Assembly (NCBI GenBank): GCA_019973155.2
Contig: BPQB01000039.1
Location: 186,001 to 250,000 of the forward strand
Source: Phanerochaete sordida
Taxonomy: Eukaryota; Basidiomycota; Agaricomycetes; Polyporales; Phanerochaetaceae
Direction of reading: 5' to 3'
DNA: 64,000 nucleotides
Shown here: positions 1 to 10,040 of the stretch, piece after piece
Numbering within the stretch: the stretch's first letter is position 1
Layout of the letters: the number at the start of each line of letters is the position of its first letter
Made by a program: the position numbers and the translations under genes
The notes under the pieces: model-generated
The model's database searches: none
What the model was told of the DNA's origin: nothing
What the model saw: only the letters and a program-made list of their open reading frames with translations

Positions 1-24
1 ATCTACTGACTCAAGCTTGGTTAG

Positions 25-1398
25 ATATTGGGGCCAAGCACTCCCACCACGTCCAAGGACTGGGAACGCTTCTTGACGTATGCCCGTCGTATCCGGGGAC
101 TCTCATTCGCGGACGACACTTCGGAGCTCCGACCAGATTTTCTCACATTGATGACACTTTATCTACCGTCGCTACCCGCTCTACCGCGCCTCCGGTCGTT
201 ACGCATCAGTCGCGCATATCCTGACACGGAGCTTGTGCTCTGTTTGACCACACTCGCCCATCCCGGACTCCATACTTTGAACATTGCATCAACCTCCTCA
301 GCAGTCGTTGTTGCCATACTATCGCATGTGCAATACCGCTGTCCCGACATTCGCAACCTCTCGATCAGCAAAGCGAGCGGACTGCTTCCTCTGGTATCCC
401 GCTTCACTCGCCTTCAAAAGCTGGTCCTCGACGATCCCGAAAGTGAACTGGACATGCATACACTCAGCGCTCTAGCCTGCTTCCCGTATCTGCGTCACCT
501 GTCTGTGACCAGCCGCTTCACCTCTGAGACGTTTTCGATTGTCGGCAAAGACAATTTCAAGGACGAAGAGCGGTTTTTTCCTAGCCTTGAAGAGCTTCTC
601 CTCGGGAACGTGACTGGCGTCCTGGCTCTCGCAAATCTCCTCTCCCTCATTCCACCAACCGCGCTTCGAACCATCTCGGTGACATACAGCCTCTCTCAGC
701 ATCCCGCGAAGGAGCTACGCCGTCTCGCAGAGAACATAGCCCTGCACCCCCATATCTGCGTGCTGTCCCTTCGCAGCCGGGAACCCACAGTAGACGCAGT
801 TAAGGCCACCGACATTTCAATTCTGCAAAACCTGAAGGGTTTGAGAGCAGTTTACCTCGACGACGTGCTTTCGTTCACCACTGCGGAGTGCGGCATCTTC
901 GGCTTAGTGCAACATTGGCCAGACGTGCGGACCGTGCATATCGACTGCACCGCTTGGCGAGAGGGCGGCTGGGGAGAGTGCAGGGTTTTCTCCCTCGGGA
1001 TCCTCGGCGACATCCTGTACAAGTGCCCGCGGCTTGAACAATTCCACGCCGCGATGAGGGCAGTCGATCTGCCTGCACGAGCTCCTTCTCGGGTCCGCCA
1101 ACGCTACCAAGGACCCCTTCGCCTTTCCGTCGACATCACGAGCTCGTCTTTCGATCTTGAGCCATATGACGTAGCGGAATCGCTCACCAGTATACGCCCC
1201 GGCATCGAGATTATCTGCGATGGAGACGCTCTCTTCGTCGAAGAGTGGCGCAATAAATGGATTGAGGTCAACAAATGGGCGGGTCGAATAAACGCAACGC
1301 GGGCTGCAGAGAGGGAAGGGATAGAATCGGAACTGTTGGAGGTTATCGGGCCAGAGGCGGAGGCGCAGATCGTGGCCGATGCGGAAGATTTGTCTTGA
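25..1398 (+). CDS. F-box/leucine-rich family protein, 5' partial (last exon)
   Basis: The reading frame opens directly after an acceptor (tag at 22-24) and runs to TGA at 1396-1398, so this is the second exon of a two-exon F-box gene whose first exon, carrying the F-box, lies outside the window. The exon matches the second exons of the other F-box loci here: an opening block with DWxRF, YAxRIRxLSF and a C-terminal block with PYDVAE, IRPGIEI and KWIEVNKW. The middle is a series of degenerate leucine-rich repeats (LxxLxL spacing, ends in RHLSVTSRF and similar). By family knowledge such proteins are substrate receptors of SCF ubiquitin ligases, but no substrate can be named. Its closest relative in the window is the pseudogene at 12840-14461. 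There is no sign of damage in the part seen. Confidence 0.85.
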   Translation: MLGPSTPTTSKDWERFLTYARRIRGLSFADDTSELRPDFLTLMTLYLPSLPALPRLRSLRISRAYPDTELVLCLTTLAHPGLHTLNIASTSSAVVVAILSHVQYRCPDIRNLSISKASGLLPLVSRFTRLQKLVLDDPESELDMHTLSALACFPYLRHLSVTSRFTSETFSIVGKDNFKDEERFFPSLEELLLGNVTGVLALANLLSLIPPTALRTISVTYSLSQHPAKELRRLAENIALHPHICVLSLRSREPTVDAVKATDISILQNLKGLRAVYLDDVLSFTTAECGIFGLVQHWPDVRTVHIDCTAWREGGWGECRVFSLGILGDILYKCPRLEQFHAAMRAVDLPARAPSRVRQRYQGPLRLSVDITSSSFDLEPYDVAESLTSIRPGIEIICDGDALFVEEWRNKWIEVNKWAGRINATRAAEREGIESELLEVIGPEAEAQIVADAEDLS

Positions 1399-1827
1399 GC
1401 ATAGTTCTCCTGGTACGTCGCCTCCCTCAGTCGTTTCCCTACGCATTGCTAACTACAAACACGTGTAGAGCCGTGGCCGTGGCGTCTTCAACGCCTCAGG
1501 ATATGCACATACGCATCCTATTCAAGTAATTTATCCCGGTCGCGGCGGCCCACCGACGACTGCCATGCCGATGAGTGGCCTTTCATTCTTGAGAAGCACT
1601 GCAGCCCTGAGTAAACAATATATCTTGTCGTCCGTGGCTGTGCGAGATTCGGTCCCTTATCGCTGATATTCTTCTTGAGGATGACGCGAAGCGCGGCAAC
1701 ACCTCGCCATGCACGTAGTCGCGCGGACGACACGAGGTTGTCCCCCTCCTCCCTCGACACATTCATACACCTCACCACCCTCGACACCGCATACCCCGAT
1801 ACTGAGCAATCTCCCTGGCAGCACGTC
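1399..1827. other. intergenic, no gene seen
   Basis: This stretch holds the 3' end of the preceding F-box gene and the promoter of the next. Frames are short and incoherent. The 15-bp motif found upstream of four other F-box genes is not present here. Confidence 0.6.
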
Positions 1828-3451
1828 ATGCACAAGGCACTCCACGTCCGCGACATAGTGCTGGACATCGTGGCACACGTGCCGAAAGGCTCACTCGTCG
1901 CTCTCGCGCGTACTTCTAAGGCTCTAAGCGAGCCCGCATTGGATGGTATATGGCGGGAGATGGGCTCGCTGGACCCCGTGTACCAGACTCTACCCGCTGG
2001 AGTTTGGACGAAGGACTTCGGTGGTCAACTGGTGCGTCGTCATTTTTTTCGGCGCCATCGAAGCTAACGCGTGCACTCCTTGCGTCGCAAAGGTACTCGC
2101 CAAAGCCCCGATTAAGCCGAAAGATTGGGCTAGGCTGGTCTCCTACGCGAACCGAATCCATACGCTTTCTCTGGAGGGAGGCTTGGTTTCACGGGTCAAT
2201 TTTTTGAAGGTCGTGAAATATCACCTTCCTCGCGGCGTCGATCTGTTCAACAACTTGCGCGTGCTTCGGCTGGTGCAGAATAATCCCGACGCCGAGTTCT
2301 TCCTTGCCCTCTCAATTCTCCTACGCCCCACGCTCCAGACGGTAGCGCTGACTGCTGCCTCCACGGACTGCGTCGTCGCGACGCTCAGCCACGCACAGTT
2401 CCGCTGCCACGACGTGCAGGAGCTTCACATCGCTGAGGCCTTCGGCGTCCTGCCTATGATCGACCACTTTGTCTGTCTCCGGACGCTCGTGTACGACAAT
2501 CCCGTCGACACCGTCGATCTCCATCTGATGCTTTCATTGGCTCGTCTCCCGCACCTTCGCAAGCTGAAGATCACCAGCCGCTTCACACCGAACCCCCCTT
2601 GCTCCGACGCCCAGCCGGCAGAACAAGACGTTCCGTCGTTTCCCGCTCTCGAAGAGCTGTCCCTCACCCGAGTCGCCGATCTCAAGGCCGTATCAGATCT
2701 CCTTCATCTAATAAGTTCCTCTGCGCTATGCTCGGTCTCACTGGCATACGAGGCGTCAGCGGGTCTGCGAGAGCTTTCGAACAGCCTCTCGCAGCGCGGA
2801 AAGCTCAAGCTACTCCACTTAGAGAGCCTCGCCGTTCCGCAGGCAGGAACATCGGTGTTCCAGCACGTAATGGGCCTCGCCGCGCTGACAGAGTTGGCCG
2901 ACGTTCGTCTCATGGACGTCTTCTCGCAGGACGATCTTGGTAGCGACGGGGTTCGCGCTCTCACAAAGTACTGGGGACGCCTGAGGACGCTGCACATCGT
3001 ATGCAAATCGTGGCACGATAATAGCACGACACCCAAGGCCGTCGTGTTCAATCCTGGTGTTCTCCTTTCTCTCGCAACCAACAATCCCCACTTGCGAGAG
3101 ATCCGAATGGCTGCTATTTGGCCGCACGGCTGGCAAACGTCGTACGAGAGAATCGGGCACATCCGTCGAGACACGCCTCTGCGCTTGTTGCTCTGCTCCG
3201 CATCTGCTCTTGGGAACGACAACGCTTACGACGTCGCAGAATACATCTCGCACCTCTACCCGAACGTCGACTTGACGTATGAAGGCTCAGAGAAGGGCTC
3301 GTACGGGCAGAAATACGGCTCAAGGTGGGCCGAGGTCAAGAGACTGATAGGGAGGATAGGGCGGACGAGGGCCGCAGAGAGGCGCATAATGGAGGCAGAG
3401 ATGTTGAAGGCCGTTGAAAGCGTGTCTTTTATAACTGTCTCGGAAGCGTAG
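1828..3451 (+). CDS. F-box/leucine-rich family protein, 520 aa
   Basis: Exons 1828-2031 and 2093-3451 are joined by a 61-bp phase-0 intron (gtgcgt...caaag). Exon 1 is exactly 68 codons and encodes the F-box: start MHKAL, then DIVLDIVAHV, LVALARTSKAL, PALDGIWREM and SLDPVYQTLP, all conserved in the paralogues. Exon 2 has the PKDWARL/YANRIHTLSL opening and then irregular leucine-rich repeats; the C-terminus ends about 20 residues after the AAERR block. The start is chosen because MHKAL is the conserved family start. By family, a likely Skp1-binding receptor of an SCF ubiquitin ligase. It is more diverged from the other copies in exon 2 than they are from each other. Both exons are open. Confidence 0.85.
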
Positions 3452-3727
3452 AGTGCCGTCGTGACACTGATATAGTGATTAACGGGACTTGGATCGCTGC
3501 GTACAGCGCGTCGGATATGACGGAACTACGAAAGTGTGGTAGAACGACCAAGAAAGACGCTGTTACGACTGAACTGTAATCTGCGATTAGCATAGGTAGA
3601 GCATGACAGCACATAAACAGCGATACATGTCGAAAGCACGATGACAGCGAACTAGCAGACTGCAAGAAAACAGAGCTACGAGCGGACCAACAGAAAACCC
3701 GAAGAAACACTCAACAAAGCCCCAGCT

Positions 3728-6637
3728 TCACCGCCTCTCCTCCCGCCGATACGTCCCCGAGCACACCCTCTTCGCGCCGTTCCTGCGCGCACCATCCTCA
3801 GGATCCGCGCCCGCACGACGCTTCGTCCGCACCCGGCCCGCGGACAGCCGTGCGAAGAGCGGGGCTGCCCGCGGACGCACATACGCCTCCGCGTCGCTGC
3901 CGACCTCGGCGCCCGGACTCCACGGCGGGCTCGCAGCGGGCGCGTCGGAGAGGCGGCTCGCGAGTGGGACGCCGCCGTCCCCCACCATGCGGCGATCCGA
4001 GTGGTACTCCACCCCTCGCGCCCGCGGCGAGTACGCGCGGGGCGGAGGCATGTGCTCGCCGTCGACCATGCCGTCGTCTGCGGCGTACGGCGGCGTGTGC
4101 GCCCTCCGGCCGGCCATCTCGCCCATGGGCTCCGGCGTGAGGCGCGCGAGCTCGTCCCACTCCTGGTCCGTCGGCTGCGGCGCCGGGCTCGCGTCCGCCC
4201 GGTCGCGATCGTCGCGGTCTAGCACTGGCCGCGGGTGCTCTCCGTCATCTTCGTAGGGCGATGACCGCGCACGCGGCTCCTCGTACGGAGGCTCGTCCCA
4301 CCCAAGCGGCGCCTGCGCGTCGGCTCGCGCGCGTTCCCAGAGCCCCTCGTCCTCGCGCAGCGGCGGCGGACGCTCGGGGGGCGGCAGCGACGGCGTGCGC
4401 GCCCTGTCATCTCTGCGCTGCGTCTCCACTCGGTGTGGCGTTCTAGCCCGCTCTGGCGGCGGGGAGCTCGCGCGGTCCGTCCCCCTGCCCGCCGGCCTGC
4501 CCTGGCTCTCCTCGACCTGGCCTTCGCGCTGCATCGCACCGAGGGCGGCGAGCGCGTCCGCGAGCGGCTGGTTGTGCCCGAGGTACTCGAGCGCGAGGAA
4601 GCGCGTCGTCCACACGCCGTTCATGTACAGGTTGCGCACGCGGCTCGCGTCCGCCTGCGACGCCGCCGTGAACTCGTGCTTGCCCGGGAACGTGTGCCGG
4701 AGCACGGCCTCCTTCACCTGTCGCACGCTATCAGCACCACCCCACCCCGAAGACTAGATGGCGAAGGCGTACAAGTTTCCCGAACTGCGCGTACTCCTCG
4801 CGCGGCACGTCGCCGACGGCGACGCCGAGGAAGGTGCCCGCGTAGCAGATGCCGTGCTCGGCCGTGTAGAAGACCTCGCGGCGCGAGCCGACGTGCTTCT
4901 CGAGCTCGTGGCTCGGCGGCTGCAGCTCCGTCGCCGCGCGCGCGCCCTTGCACTGCGCGCTCGGCGCGATCACGCGCGCGAAGCCGTCGGAGAAGGGGAA
5001 GATGAGGCGGTTCGGGCAGCAGAGCACCGCCGTGCCTTTGGGGCTGCAGGTATGCGTGAGTAAGCTGATGCAGAGGAGCAGAGGGCAACGGACATGTGCT
5101 CTTTGACGTGCTGCAGGGGCGTCGTCAGTGGCGCTTCTTCACGATTGCTCGGATGCACGTACTGGTGGCAGATGGAACGGCGCACGGTAATCGTGGGGAG
5201 GAAAGCACGGGTTGTCCAGCACATTTTTCACGATCTCATACCACGGCTTGCTCAGCACCTGTGTCGGTACCGCGACATGAGCGACGAACACCCATGGATG
5301 CGAAAGAGTTATTTACAGGCAAAGCATTGGGCTCGCCTCGGTCATGTTTCGAGCTTGAAGGTACAGCCGGTTGCGCAGAGGAGTAAGCTGCCGGTACCGT
5401 ACCGGACGTAGCTCGGTCTTGCGTGAGGACTGCCTGAACAGGAGGCGGCGCATTCGCAATCTCCAAGAACTGAACGGATGCCTGAATATTGCGTCCGTTG
5501 AAGAGACCGGCAGTCGTGCGCTCACCTTGCTCTTGTACCTCCAATACTTGTTTGTCATGAGCTCCTGCTCCTGTTTCAGCGCATAGTTCTGAAAGAGATG
5601 CTGGCATCAACCTTGGGGCGCATATAAGGACAAAAGAACCACGCACCAACTTCACCAGCTCGTCTTCCTTCGCACGCCACTTCTGGCGCGACTCCTCGAA
5701 CTGCTCGAGTTTCCCATCTAGGTCCTCGCGGTTTTTCGCAATCTGCTGCCGCGCGGCGTCCAGCCGGCTCTCGGCCAGCTCGCGCTTTTCGCGTTCTGCG
5801 TCAAAGGCGTCGTCGAGACGTCCGGCGTGGCGCTGGCTGTCTTCGTAGGCGGCTTTGAACTGCTCGCACTCTTTTCGTGCTGCGTCCAAAGCGTCGTCCA
5901 GATGCGCGGCGCGGCGCCGGCTGTCGTCGTGCGCGGCCTGGAGCCGCGCGAGCGCGTCGTTCTGCTCGTCGACGCGCTCGCGCATCTCGTCGTACGCGCG
6001 TTCCTGCTGGTCGAGATGCGACCGTGTCTCGGCGAGGTCTTTGTGCGCTCTTTGCAGGTCGCGGTGGGACTAGAAGGGCGTGGGGTCAGGAATTTTGCGT
6101 CGCGAGGAAGCAAAGGATGGCGCACCTGGCAGTTGACTCCCGTGCACCCCGAACCCTCACTCCGCACGCGTGCCTCTGCTGCTCTGCTCGCGTCTGCCTT
6201 CGCAATGGTTTTCCGACAGTCTGTTATCTCGTCCTGCAGTCTTGTGTTCTCCTACAGAACGACACAAGACGACGCTTAGACTGGCGTACGAGACGACGGC
6301 CGCGGCACGGTACCTACTTGACGTGCACGAGAGAGTTCTTCGCGAAGAGCCTATGTAGCGTAAGCAAAGCCCGCGCCAGCGTGTCTGAGCTATACCCACA
6401 GCCTCGTCGCGAGACGACAGCCCGTTACTGTTTCTTTGTGCGCCCTCCAGCTTGACGACCTCCGCGCGGAGCGCGCCGTTATCCTGGTCTTCGCGTCAGA
6501 CAGCGCATCTGTCACAGTGGCAGAGCACAACGTACTTTCGTCATCCCCTCCAGAGCCTCGCGCGTGCTCTTCAGCTTCTTGTGGAGCATCTCAATGAGCT
6601 GCGGCGCCATGTCGGGGTCGCGGAAGAAGTCGTCCAT
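3728..6637 (-). CDS. coiled-coil protein with uncharacterised C-terminal domain (paralogue A), 779 aa
   Basis: Eleven exons: 6536-6637, 6400-6483, 6318-6350, 6126-6233, 5647-6069, 5526-5588, 5317-5469, 5163-5258, 5094-5110, 4773-5043, 3728-4717; lengths sum to 780 codons. Exon 1 encodes a conserved 34-residue leader (MDDFFRDPDMA...). Exons 2-6 form a long coiled coil (DNGALRAEV; LDDALDAARKECEQF) with a two-cysteine motif CTGVNC at the end of exon 4. Residues about 323-510 form a domain also present in paralogue B (VLDNPCFPPHDYRAP; PNRLIFPFSDGFARV; RREVFYTAEHG; FLALEYLGHNQPLADAL). The tail is Pro/Arg/Asp-rich, disordered, with EWDELARLTPE and a basic end that could be a nuclear signal. I recall this architecture from Agaricomycetes proteins but cannot name a function. 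A 17-nt micro-exon (5094-5110) is shared with B. The exon after 4773 is separated by an intron that B lacks. Confidence 0.75.
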
Positions 6638-7130
6638 GGCCGCGGGTACCGTGTGCGCGGCGTACCAGGACAAAGGCGTGTTTAGAGGCGGCGCTACGAG
6701 TAAAGAGTGGAGAGACAAGGGGCGCGTCGCCGGAGGGAAGAGGGAGGAGGGGCACACGGAGGTGGTGAAAGTAAGAAAATAATCGTCGACACGCGGATTA
6801 GAATCGCCCGTCTCGCTGCCGAGGCTGCCGGACGCCACGACGCCTTTGCCGTAAATGGTTTAGCCCAGGTCTTGGTGTCTGTCTTTCGCGACCACCTGCT
6901 CCCTTCCAGGCCTGCAGAGCACAACCAATTAGACATACATTCCAGGATTATACACGTCATAAACTAGAGCTACAAAGGTAAGGTACGATAACAATTTCCA
7001 GATAAACCAAAAAACAGCGACGACACAGGACCGTGCCGCATCCAAACCTCCAGAAACGACGCAAACACGAAAAACTCGGCCAGACGAATCATGCACACGA
7101 CCACCAGCCAAATCACCCCCGACCAGCACC
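6638..7130. other. intergenic between paralogues A and B
   Basis: Upstream region of A and 3' flank of B. I see no coherent coding frame and no RNA gene. Confidence 0.6.
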
Positions 7131-9664
7131 CTACTCCCTCCTCGCCCACTTAAAAACCCCACCCGCGGCCCCGACCGCACCCTCCGCAGCCCGCTTCGCA
7201 CCGCCGCCTCCGCCCGCGCCGCGCATCGGCGTCGCGCTCAGCTCCTCGCTGCGCCCCTCCCACACGCGCTCATCTCTGAACGGCGAGCGCCCGCGCGGGC
7301 TTGCCGGACGCGAACGGCTTCGGGGTGCGCGCGAACGGCTCCGGGGCGCGCGCGACGGCGAACGCGGCCGATCTGCAGGCAGGTCTGCTGGAGGCCGCTC
7401 GGCGGGGACACGCGGCGGGCGCGGCCGCGGGTCGCGCGTGCGCTCGTCGTGACGCGGACTGCGCCCGCGCGCCTGGTCGCGCAGCCAGCCGCCAGGCGGG
7501 GGCGTCGGCGAGCGGCGCGCGCGCGACCGCGAGCGCGCGCGGCGTGCGGGGCTCTGCGACCAGCCTGAGCGGCGCTCTGCGGGCGGCCGGGGGCGGTCCG
7601 CGGCGCGGAGGGCGTACAGCGCGTCGGCGAGCGGGCGGTTGTAGGCGGCGAAGCGGAGGGCGAGGAACTGCGTGCGGAAGGTGCCGGCGCGGTACGCGGC
7701 GCGGAGGGCGGCGAGCGCGGCGGGGGGCGCGGCGTCGAACGCGGCGCGGGTGGGGAAGGCGTGGCGGAGGAGCGCGTCCTGCGTGTGCGGCGGGAGCGCG
7801 GCGAAGCCGCCGGGGCCGGGCGGGAGGTCGGCGACGGCGAGGCAGTCGAAGGTGCCGAGGTAGAAGACGCCGGCGGGTGTGTGGTGGAAGACCTCGCGGC
7901 GCGTGTGCGCGTGCTTCTGGAGCTCGGTCATCGGCGCACCGAGCTCGAGCGGCACCGCCGTGCCCTTGACGCGGGCGAGCGGCGCGAGCAGGCGGGCGTG
8001 GCCTTCGGACGAGGGGAAGACGATGCGGTGCACGCATGAGAGGACGCGGGCGGAGCTGCGGACATGCGTGGTGAGGGATGGTGGACGTGTGAAAGGGGGC
8101 GAGTGAACTCACAGATGTTGTCGGACGTGCTGTGGGGATGTCGTCAGGATGATGCACAAGCACATGGATGAAGTAGCTTACTGCGGGCAGGTGCATCGGC
8201 GCGTACCAATCGCCGCGCGGAAAAACGGGATACCGGAGCACGTCGTCCACAATCTTGCACCACCGCTCCTGGGAAGTCTGGACCGAAAGTGTTCACTGGG
8301 TGGAACAAGTCGGTATATACGCTGAGACTCACCATTTGCATAGGGCTGCGTGGTGCTGGAACGACAGCCATCGCCATCGCTGAAGACTCGACTTCGGGCG
8401 TTGCTGTGGGAGGAGGAGTAGGCAAAGGTGTGCTTGGTGCAGGATGGACGGGCAGAGGCGCGCTTTGCGTAGGAGGCGTCGGCAGCGGGACATTCGCATT
8501 CGGCGGCGTCGGCAGCGGGACACTCGGCCTCGGCGGCGTCGGCAGCGGCACATTCGCGACTACCGGCGAAACATCAACCTGCCCAGCCCCCTGGTTCGTC
8601 ATCGCCTACGCAGCACCAGTGAGCACTACGCCAGCGAACAAGAAACGGCGCTCACCAATTCTTTGTAGTGGCGGTATTTACGGATGCACAGGTCGAGGTC
8701 CTTCTGCAGCGCAAAGTTCTGTGCCCAGCCCTCGCGTCAGCGCCACCCAAACAACCACGAATTACCGTACGCACCGCTTTCTCGAGCCCCAGCCTCTCCT
8801 CACCCCACTCCCGCTGCATGCCCTCAAACTGCACACGCTGCTCCTCCAGCGCGGCGCCCGCATCCTGCACGTCGCGCGCCGCGTCCTCAGCACGGCACTG
8901 CAGCGTGTCTGCCTCGAGCTGCCTGTCGCGCGCCGCGTCTTCGAGCGCCGCGATGCGCCGTTCTCGCGCGTCGCCCGTCTGCTCGGCGGTCTGGAGTTGT
9001 TCTTCGAGCTCGAGCACGCGCGCGCGCAGGTCTTCGCACGCCTGGCTCTCCTGCGCGGCGTGCATCTGTGCGTCGGCGAGGTCGAAGCGGGCCTGGGGCC
9101 GCGTGAGGAGGGGAGAGGGGGCGGTAGGGGTGGGCGTACCTTGCATGCTGGGGAGCACTCCGTCCACATGCCTTGGCTTGTTGAGCGGGACTTGATGTGT
9201 GCGTCGTCTGAGTCCACAGTACCGGAAACGAGGGCTCTCAAGTCCGCGTTGTCCCCCAGGAGACGGGTGTTGGCCTGTAAGACACGAGAGGTTGGATCAA
9301 CAAAGGAGGACACAAAGGGGCGCTCACTTCGCGTTCGCGTTCAAGGTCGTCCCGGAGCCTCTGGGAGCCAAGCGGTGAGCATGTGTGCGCGAGATTGTGC
9401 AGGCAGTGCGTACGGTGAGCTCCTCGCTTTGTGACCCCTCAGCCTGCTCTCCACCCGTCCCGCTCAGTGCACCCTCCAGCTGCGCGACTTGCGCTCTCAG
9501 AGCGTCGTTATCCTGCGAAGCGTGTCAGACGCGTATCACGACGAGAAGAGAGCACACACCTGCCGCGTCTCCTCCAGAGCCTGGGTCGTCCGCCGCTGCT
9601 TCTCGCCCATCAACTTCAGGAGCTCGAACGCCATCTCGGGGTTGTCTTTGACGAGGTCGTCCAT
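7131..9664 (-). CDS. coiled-coil protein with uncharacterised C-terminal domain (paralogue B), 687 aa
   Basis: Ten exons: 9560-9664, 9414-9512, 9328-9360, 9140-9274, 8775-9092, 8656-8718, 8333-8605, 8182-8277, 8113-8129, 7131-8055 (688 codons). The leader (MDDLVKDNPEMAFELL), the 33-nt exon 3, the 63-nt exon 6, the 96-nt exon 8 and the 17-nt exon 9 match paralogue A. Exons 2-6 encode a coiled coil (ARVLELEEQLQTAEQ) and a two-cysteine motif CSPAC. Exon 7 has five 10-residue repeats of the type xPLPTPPxxx (residues about 270-319). Residues about 343-530 hold the domain shared with A (VLRYPVFPRGDWYAP; HRIVFPSSEGHARLL; RREVFHHTPAG; RTQFLALRFAAYNRPLADAL). The tail is Arg/Ser/Pro-rich. Function unknown. 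The last exon is continuous where A has an intron. Confidence 0.75.
8402..8551 (-). repeat. five 30-bp repeats coding a Pro-rich decapeptide
   Basis: Exon 7 of paralogue B has five in-frame units of 30 nt. The first three keep VPLPTPP, the fourth is APLPVHP and the fifth TPLPTPP. The period and the near identity of the first units suggest slippage or unequal exchange. PxxP spacing would suit SH3 or WW binding, which is inference only. Confidence 0.8.
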
Positions 9665-10040
9665 AGCGGACTCAAATCCCACGAAATTGAAATTCGCGTT
9701 GAACAATGAGGAAAAAATGAGGAGACAAGGACCGCGCGAGAGGATGTGGCGGGAGGAGATGGACGCATGAGGAGAGGGCACCCCGCCGCCCGCGTAACCC
9801 GATGCGGCGGGCGTGCCTGCGCTAGGCCCGTTATGGACGCGCCGTTGTGGCGTCCGGCAGCGCCCGCACCCCAACCGATTCGCCTCCGCGCGCGCTCGGC
9901 AATTCACTCCCACGCCCGCCCCCTCCGCGGCCCTTCGCTTCTCCCCGCCCGCCGGGGACGTGCGTCGCGCTCCTCGGGACCACTCTCGCTTGAGACGCGC
10001 GGAATTCGGCTCGGGCCCGGACCGTCGCCAGGCGTCCAGC
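9665..10040. promoter_or_regulatory. bidirectional promoter region between paralogues B and C
   Basis: B starts at 9664 on the minus strand and C at 10041 on the plus strand, leaving 376 bp for both promoters and leaders. The stretch is GC-rich without an obvious TATA box. Shared control of two paralogues is likely from the layout but not shown. Confidence 0.6.

Noticed and set aside
7301..7969. 222-aa frame on the plus strand opposite paralogue B
   Set aside because: Gly/Arg/Ala-only composition, opposite a spliced gene supported by its paralogue.
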